This document shows, one piece after another, positions 59,138 to 64,000 of a stretch of DNA of 64,000 nucleotides. Both the position numbers and the translations under genes were made by a program. Within the stretch, counting starts at the first letter, position 1; the number at the start of each line of letters is the position of its first letter. The notes below the pieces were generated by a model. It was not told where the DNA came from, ran no database searches, and saw only the letters and a list, made by a program, of their open reading frames with translations. The stretch comes from Variovorax sp. S12S4 (lineage in GTDB: Bacteria > Pseudomonadota > Gammaproteobacteria > Burkholderiales > Burkholderiaceae_C), in NCBI RefSeq assembly GCF_023195515.1, contig NZ_JALPKR020000002.1, forward strand, positions 3,511,001 to 3,575,000. The letters run 5' to 3'.

Positions 59138-60019
59138 TCAGGAGTCCTGGGAGGCGTCGGTGTTGGGCTGCCAGGCGGCGCGCGCCTTTCTCGCGGCGGC
59201 AATCGATTGTTCCAGCGCCTGGGCGTCGGCGGCGCCCATCAGCGCCTCGAGGTCCAGCAGTGCCTTGCGAAAGGCCTGCGACTGCAGCAGCACCTGCTCT
59301 CGATTGGCGAGCAGCACGTCGCGCCACATCACCGGGTCGCTGGCCGCAATGCGAGAAAAATCGCGAAAACCCGGCCCGGCAAGGCTCAGGAAGCGGTCGC
59401 CCTGCGGCTGCGCGATAAGGGCGTTGACATAGGCAAAGGCCAGCAGGTGCGGCAAATGGCTCACGGCGGCGAAGGCACTGTCGTGCTCTTCGTGCGTCAT
59501 GGTGACCACGTTGGCGCCGATGCCGCTCCAGAGCTGCGAAGCCCGTTGCACGTTGGAACGCAGCGTAGCCTTGACGGGCGTCAGCACGACCTTGCGACCG
59601 GTGTAAAGCGAGGCCTCGGCATGTTCGATGCCCGACACCTCCTTGCCGGCGATCGGGTGGGCCGGAACGAAGTTGGCGAACTGGCTTTGCAGGCCATTGC
59701 GCGCGGCTTCGATCACGTCGCCCTTGGTCGAGCCGACGTCCATGACCAGCGTGTCGCTCGACATGCCGTGGCGGATGGCCCTGAAGGTGGCTTCCGACGC
59801 AGCCACCGGCACCGCGAGCAGCACCAGGTCTGCCCCTGAGACCGCCAGCAGCGCCGAGGGCGCCACCACGTCGATCACCCCGAGCTGGCGGGCCCGCTCG
59901 GTGGTGGAAGGCGACTTGCTGTAGCCGACGACCCGTTTCACAAGCTTTGCGCGCTTGAGCGCAAGCGCAAAGGAGCCGCCCATGAGGCCGCAGCCGATCA
60001 ATCCCAATTGCTCGAACAT
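59138..60019 (-). CDS. tyrA: Prephenate dehydrogenase
   Basis: 293 residues. The NAD-binding motif is [13 protein letters not shown] (about 6-18); the catalytic part has the His of [15 protein letters not shown] and the conserved [15 protein letters not shown] segment. It converts prephenate to 4-hydroxyphenylpyruvate in tyrosine synthesis. ATG 60019 gives the Rossmann fold at the N-terminus as expected; upstream starts add a basic non-family stretch. One base separates its stop from the aroA start. Confidence 0.93.
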   Translation of the reverse strand: MFEQLGLIGCGLMGGSFALALKRAKLVKRVVGYSKSPSTTERARQLGVIDVVAPSALLAVSGADLVLLAVPVAASEATFRAIRHGMSSDTLVMDVGSTKGDVIEAARNGLQSQFANFVPAHPIAGKEVSGIEHAEASLYTGRKVVLTPVKATLRSNVQRASQLWSGIGANVVTMTHEEHDSAFAAVSHLPHLLAFAYVNALIAQPQGDRFLSLAGPGFRDFSRIAASDPVMWRDVLLANREQVLLQSQAFRKALLDLEALMGAADAQALEQSIAAARKARAAWQPNTDASQDS

Positions 60020-60033
60020 GGTGCGCGTCCGGC

Positions 60034-61155
60034 TCAGGCTTTGACGGGATAGGCGCCAAGCACCTTGTAGAAGGCGCAGAGGCCGCGCAGTTCGGCCAGT
60101 GCCGCAGCCACGTTGGGCTGCGAAGGATGGCCGTCGAGGTCGATGTAGAAGTAGTACTCCCACTGGCCGGTGCGCGCGGGGCGCGACTCGAAACGGGTCA
60201 TGGACACGTTGTTGAGCTTCAGCGGCACCAGCAGGTCATGCACGGCGCCGGGGCGGTTGGGTACGGAAACGATCAAGCTCGTGCAATCGCGCCCCGATGC
60301 CGGCGGCATGGCGAGCGTCTGGGGCAGGCAGATCACGGAGAAGCGGGTGCGGTTGTACGAGTCGTCCTGGATGGCGTGCGCAACGATGTGCAGGCCGAAG
60401 CGGGTGGCGGCGCGTTCGCCGGCCAGCGCGGCCCAGGCCGGGTTGGTGGCCGCGAGCCGTGCGCCTTCGGCATTGCTTGAGACGGCGCGCCGCTCGGCGT
60501 TGGGCAGGTGCTTCGAAAGCCAGGTCTGGCACTGCGCAAGCGCTTGCGGATGGGCGAGCACCGCTTCCACCCCGTCGAGCGTGTTGCTGCTGCGCAAAAG
60601 ATGGTGCCGCACCAGCAGGCTGACCTCGCCGACCACATGGGTGGGCGAATGCAGGAACAGGTCGAGCGAGCGCGTGACCACGCCTTCGGTCGAGTTTTCG
60701 ACGCCCACCACGCCGTATTGCGCGCTGCCGGCCGCCGTGGCGTGAAACACCTCGTCGAAGCTGGCGCAATAGATGAGGTCGGCGGCACCGCCGAAGTATT
60801 CGATGGCGGCCTGCTCGCAGAAGGTGCCCTCGGGGCCCAGCACGGCAACGCGCTGCGGCGATTCGAGCGCCAGGCAGGCCGACATGATCTCGCGCCAGAT
60901 GGCAGCCACATGCAGGTCCTTGAGCGGGCCTGCATTGCTCTTCTGCATCTTCTCGATGACTTGCGCCACGCGATCGGGGCGGAAAAACGGCGTGCCTTCG
61001 CGCTTCTTGACCTCGCCGACCAGCTCTGCCACATGGGCCCGCTCGTTGAGCAGGCTGAGCAATTGCTGGTCGAGCGAATCGATCTGCACGCGCAGACCGG
61101 CAAGGCTTTCGGAGTTGTCGGGAGAAGAGGGCGGTGTTGGAGCGGAGGCGGTCAT
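60034..61155 (-). CDS. pheA: Bifunctional chorismate mutase / prephenate dehydratase
   Basis: 373 residues. Chorismate mutase (AroQ type) at about 15-100 (LRVQIDSLDQQLLSLLNERA, then KKREGTPFFRPDRVAQVIE); prephenate dehydratase at about 108-285 (LGPEGTFCEQAAIEYFG, YGVVGVENSTEGVVTR); ACT domain at about 295-373 with the ESRP phenylalanine-binding motif (TRFESRPARTGQWEYYF). It makes phenylpyruvate and is feedback-inhibited by phenylalanine. Between serC and tyrA. Confidence 0.94.
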   Translation of the reverse strand: MTASAPTPPSSPDNSESLAGLRVQIDSLDQQLLSLLNERAHVAELVGEVKKREGTPFFRPDRVAQVIEKMQKSNAGPLKDLHVAAIWREIMSACLALESPQRVAVLGPEGTFCEQAAIEYFGGAADLIYCASFDEVFHATAAGSAQYGVVGVENSTEGVVTRSLDLFLHSPTHVVGEVSLLVRHHLLRSSNTLDGVEAVLAHPQALAQCQTWLSKHLPNAERRAVSSNAEGARLAATNPAWAALAGERAATRFGLHIVAHAIQDDSYNRTRFSVICLPQTLAMPPASGRDCTSLIVSVPNRPGAVHDLLVPLKLNNVSMTRFESRPARTGQWEYYFYIDLDGHPSQPNVAAALAELRGLCAFYKVLGAYPVKA

Positions 61156-61179
61156 CGGTGCGAGCAGCTGGGCATGCGC

Positions 61180-62313
61180 CTAGGCATGTGATCGCTCGAA
61201 TTCTCGCATGTAGCTCACAAGTGCCTGTACGCCTTCCAGCGGCATGGCGTTGTAGATGCTCGCACGCATGCCGCCGACCGACTTGTGGCCCTTGAGCTGC
61301 AGCAGGCCGGCTTCCCGGGCGCCCGCCAGAAAGGCGTCGTTGCGGCTTTCATCGGCCAGGAAGAAAGGCACGTTCATGCGCGAGCGGCAGCTCGGGTCGA
61401 TCTTGTTCACGTAGAACGAAGACGCGTCGATGAACCCGTACAGCAGGCTCGCCTTGGCGATGTTGCGCTGTTCGATGGCGGCCACGCCCGTGAGCGCGCC
61501 TTCGGTCTGCTGCAGCAGCCACTGGAAAGTGAGCCCGGCCATGTAGATGCCCCACGTCGGCGGGGTGTTGTACATGGACTTGTTGTCGGCCACGATCTTG
61601 TAGTTGAACGCACTCGGGCAGATTTCGAGCGCCTGGCCGAGCAGGTCGTCGCGCACGATCACGAGCGTGAGGCCGGCCGGCCCGAGGTTCTTTTGCGCGC
61701 CGCCGAATGCAAGGCCGACGCGGCTCCAGTCGACGCTGCGCGAGGCCACGTGAGACGAAAAGTCGATGACCAGCGGCGCGTTGCTGCCAAGGGCCGCAAG
61801 ATCGGGCAGTTGCTGGAACTCGATGCCGTTGATCGTCTCGTTGGTGCACAGGTGCACGTACGAGGCGTCTTGGCTCAGTTGCCAGGTCGAGGGATCTGGC
61901 AGCCTGGTGTGATGGTCGCCTGCGTTACTTGCGGCGACGTGCGCAGTGCAATAGCGCTGCGCTTCTTTCTGGGACTTGATGCTCCAGCTGCCGGTGATCA
62001 CGAAGTCGGCGGTTTTGCCGCGCGACAGGTTCATCGGCACGATGGCGTTTTCGCCCAGCCCGCCACCCTGCATGAACAGGATGTGGAAGTTCTCGGGTAC
62101 AGCCAGCAGCGTGCGGATGTCGGCTTCGGCCTGGGTGCAGATCGCGCCGAACTCCTTGCCGCGATGGCTCATTTCCATCACGCTCATGCCGCTGCCCTGC
62201 CAGTCGAGCATTTCGGAGGCGGCGCGTTGCAGCACCGCCTCCGGCATGGCGGCCGGACCTGCGGAAAAATTGAATGGACGCGTGCCGACTGGCTTGGGCT
62301 GCTGCTGAGTCAC
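61180..62313 (-). CDS. serC: Phosphoserine aminotransferase
   Basis: 377 residues. The PLP lysine is in [12 protein letters not shown] (about 212-223); [13 protein letters not shown] opens the core and [15 protein letters not shown] is the phosphate-binding site. It makes phosphoserine (serine pathway) and a pyridoxine precursor. It begins at a GTG at 62313, immediately after the DUF2059 stop, since a downstream ATG would remove the conserved N-terminus. The stop is TAG. Confidence 0.93.
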   Translation of the reverse strand: MTQQQPKPVGTRPFNFSAGPAAMPEAVLQRAASEMLDWQGSGMSVMEMSHRGKEFGAICTQAEADIRTLLAVPENFHILFMQGGGLGENAIVPMNLSRGKTADFVITGSWSIKSQKEAQRYCTAHVAASNAGDHHTRLPDPSTWQLSQDASYVHLCTNETINGIEFQQLPDLAALGSNAPLVIDFSSHVASRSVDWSRVGLAFGGAQKNLGPAGLTLVIVRDDLLGQALEICPSAFNYKIVADNKSMYNTPPTWGIYMAGLTFQWLLQQTEGALTGVAAIEQRNIAKASLLYGFIDASSFYVNKIDPSCRSRMNVPFFLADESRNDAFLAGAREAGLLQLKGHKSVGGMRASIYNAMPLEGVQALVSYMREFERSHA

Positions 62314-62314
62314 G

Positions 62315-62902
62315 TCACTTCTTGGCGGGAGCCTTGGCCGGGGCCTTGGCGGGAGCGGCGCCTTGCTGGCCGCCGGTGGGCGCACCCAGTGCCTTGGCCA
62401 CGTTTTCGTCGAGCGCGCGCATCTTCGGTTCGATGGTGGCGCGCGTTTCGGTCACGAGCTTTTCGGTCAGCGCGGTCTGCATCTTGGGGTTGAGTTCCTG
62501 ATACTTCTTGCTGAGCGGCGAGTTGATCCAGGCCAGCAGCTGCTTGAGTTCGTCTTCGGTGAAGTTCTGCTCCAGCAGCGGGGTCAGGGCAACGGGTGCC
62601 AGTTGCACGGCCTTGTCGCGCACGATCGGGTAGGCGTCGTCGAAGTACTTCTTGAGTTCGGCGTCGGCGGCCTTGGCAGCCGATTCGCGCTTGGCTTCGG
62701 GCACCTGCGTTTGCAGGTACTGCGAGCCGGCTTGCGCAATTGGAGAGCTCGATTGCTCGACCAGGCCGCGTGCCAACGACTCGATGCCGGGGCGCTGCAC
62801 GTCGATGAACTGCTTGATGAGCGCAGCTTTGTCCTGGGCCATGGCGGCCATCGAGCTGCCAGCCAGGGCGACAGTCAGAAGTGCGAGCTTGAATTTTTTC
62901 AC
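62315..62902 (-). CDS. Exported DUF2059 family protein
   Basis: 195 residues from a GTG at 62902 that overlaps the gyrA stop (GTGA). Signal peptide [23 protein letters not shown], then a DUF2059 domain (about 70-150; [28 protein letters not shown] in parts). The tail is repeats of Ala-Pro-Ala-Lys. Function is unknown. The gene is regularly found between gyrA and serC in Comamonadaceae. Confidence 0.85.
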   Translation of the reverse strand: MKKFKLALLTVALAGSSMAAMAQDKAALIKQFIDVQRPGIESLARGLVEQSSSPIAQAGSQYLQTQVPEAKRESAAKAADAELKKYFDDAYPIVRDKAVQLAPVALTPLLEQNFTEDELKQLLAWINSPLSKKYQELNPKMQTALTEKLVTETRATIEPKMRALDENVAKALGAPTGGQQGAAPAKAPAKAPAKK

Positions 62903-64000
62903 TGAGGGTTCTCCGTTGAAGATGTGGAAGTATCGTCTGCGCCCGGCTCGATCTCGCCGTTGGCGTCGTTCTCGACGATACGCTGTAGCCCGCTTAGTTT
63001 GGCGCCTTCGTCGAGCCCGATCAGCGTGACGCCTTGCGTTGCGCGACCTAGTTCACGAATCTCGGCAACCCGGGTGCGCACAAGCACGCCCTTGTCGGTG
63101 ATGAGCATGATCTCATCGTCCGCATGCACGAGGGTGGCGGCAACGACCTTGCCGTTGCGCTCACTCTGTTGAATCGCAATCATGCCTTTGGTTCCGCGGC
63201 CATGACGCGTGTACTCGGTAATGCTTGTACGCTTTCCGTAACCATTTTCGGTGGCGGTGAGCACGCTTTGCTGCTCGTCCTCGGCCACCAGCATGGCGAT
63301 GACGCCTTGCCCCGGATCGAGCGACATGCCGCGCACACCGCGCGCGTTGCGGCCCAGCGGACGCACGTCTTCTTCGTCGAAGCGCACGGCCTTGCCGCCG
63401 TCGCTGAACAGCATCACGTCGTGCTTGCCGTCGGTGAGCGCCGCGCCGATGAGGTAGTCGCCTTCATCGAGGTTCACGGCAATGATGCCGCCCTTGCGGG
63501 GGTTGTTGAATTCGTCGAGCGTGGTCTTCTTGACCGTGCCCATCGAGGTGGCCATGAACACGTACTGGTCGGCCGGGAAGTTGCGCTTCTCGCCGGTGAG
63601 CGCGAGCGCCACGTTGATCTTCTCGCCCTCTTGCAGCGGAAACATGTTGACGATGGGGCGGCCGCGCGAACCGCGGGAGCCCGCGGGCACTTCCCACACC
63701 TTGAGCCAGTACAGCCGGCCGCGGTTGGAGAAGCACAGGATGTAGTCGTGCGTATTGGCAATGAAGAGCTGGTCGATCCAGTCGTCTTCCTTGGTCACGG
63801 TGGCCTGCTTGCCGCGCCCGCCGCGCTTTTGCGCGCGGTACTCGTTCAACGGCTGGCTCTTGATGTAGCCGCTGTGCGAAAGCGTGACCACCATGTCGGT
63901 CGGAGTGATCAGGTCTTCGGTCGAGAGATCGTAGGCGCTGTGCTCGACCAGGCTGCGACGCGCGCCGAGCTTCGATTGGCCGAATTCCTGCTTGATGGTG
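62899..64000 (-). CDS. gyrA: DNA gyrase subunit A (C-terminal part; runs off the window)
   Basis: The last 367 residues, continuing past base 64000. The window holds the six-bladed C-terminal beta-pinwheel that wraps DNA. The GyrA box reads QKRGGRGK (canonical QRRGGKG), close after the phrase SHSGYIKSQPLNEY. Repeats of the blade signature, such as VMLFSDGGKAVRF and IMLITDKGVLVR, follow. The catalytic tyrosine domain lies outside. The acidic tail [18 protein letters not shown] ends the protein, and its stop overlaps the DUF2059 start. Confidence 0.95.
   Translation of the reverse strand, partial: TIKQEFGQSKLGARRSLVEHSAYDLSTEDLITPTDMVVTLSHSGYIKSQPLNEYRAQKRGGRGKQATVTKEDDWIDQLFIANTHDYILCFSNRGRLYWLKVWEVPAGSRGSRGRPIVNMFPLQEGEKINVALALTGEKRNFPADQYVFMATSMGTVKKTTLDEFNNPRKGGIIAVNLDEGDYLIGAALTDGKHDVMLFSDGGKAVRFDEEDVRPLGRNARGVRGMSLDPGQGVIAMLVAEDEQQSVLTATENGYGKRTSITEYTRHGRGTKGMIAIQQSERNGKVVAATLVHADDEIMLITDKGVLVRTRVAEIRELGRATQGVTLIGLDEGAKLSGLQRIVENDANGEIEPGADDTSTSSTENPQ

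Overview
The window is high-GC (by eye about two thirds G+C) chromosomal DNA of a betaproteobacterium. It most resembles Variovorax or a close relative in the Comamonadaceae. The gene order gyrA - DUF2059 - serC - pheA - tyrA - aroA/cmk fusion - rpsA - ihfB - lapA - lapB, the xseB-ispA-dxs operon, the many TRAP and Liv-type importers and the EgtB/SenA-like enzyme all point that way. I see no rRNA, tRNA, CRISPR array, insertion sequence, phage or plasmid gene. The genus is an inference from gene content.

Layout. 1-2.6 kb: a His-rich protein tail, a small acidic protein, and a DadA-like oxidoreductase divergent from its likely XRE/cupin regulator, with three operator-like dyads between them. 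2.6-8.9 kb: a tight minus-strand run with a Rieske oxygenase, a DMT exporter, a mercaptopyruvate sulfurtransferase and a four-gene set (DUF2796, ABC ATPase, FtsX-type permease, DUF3299) that resembles the Zrg zinc-uptake system. 9.2-12.2 kb: xseB-ispA-dxs. 12.4-16 kb: a TRAP importer whose binding protein converges on its two membrane subunits. 16-22.6 kb: a SenA/EgtB-like enzyme, an MFS transporter, a ModE-like regulator with a binding-protein domain, and an omega-amino-acid aminotransferase divergent from a LysR regulator. 22.6-22.9 kb: a non-coding long inverted repeat. 22.9-31.2 kb: a FadR-type regulator divergent from a complete Liv ABC importer plus an M20-type amidohydrolase and an M81 (MlrC) peptidase. 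31.3-33.6 kb: a TupBCA tungstate importer behind a 26-bp dyad. 34-43.1 kb: a GAF-Fis regulator divergent from a cox-type molybdenum hydroxylase cluster (S, L, M, D, E, G, XdhC/CoxI). 43.1-49.3 kb: a six-gene Mrp/Pha antiporter operon, then crcB. 49.7-52.5 kb: a second TRAP importer. 52.7-64 kb: the housekeeping block listed above, ending in the C-terminal part of gyrA.

The genes suggest a soil or plant-associated heterotroph that scavenges organic acids and amino-acid derivatives, imports tungstate (and perhaps molybdate) near a molybdoenzyme cluster, and regulates each uptake locus with its own local regulator.

Three genes (dctM at 13.7 kb, coxG at 41.9 kb, aroA at 58.8 kb) have reading frames that shift at, or one base from, short G/C runs. 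In each the lost frame continues with convincing protein. Since aroA is normally indispensable and the pattern is uniform, base-calling errors are more likely than real pseudogenes.
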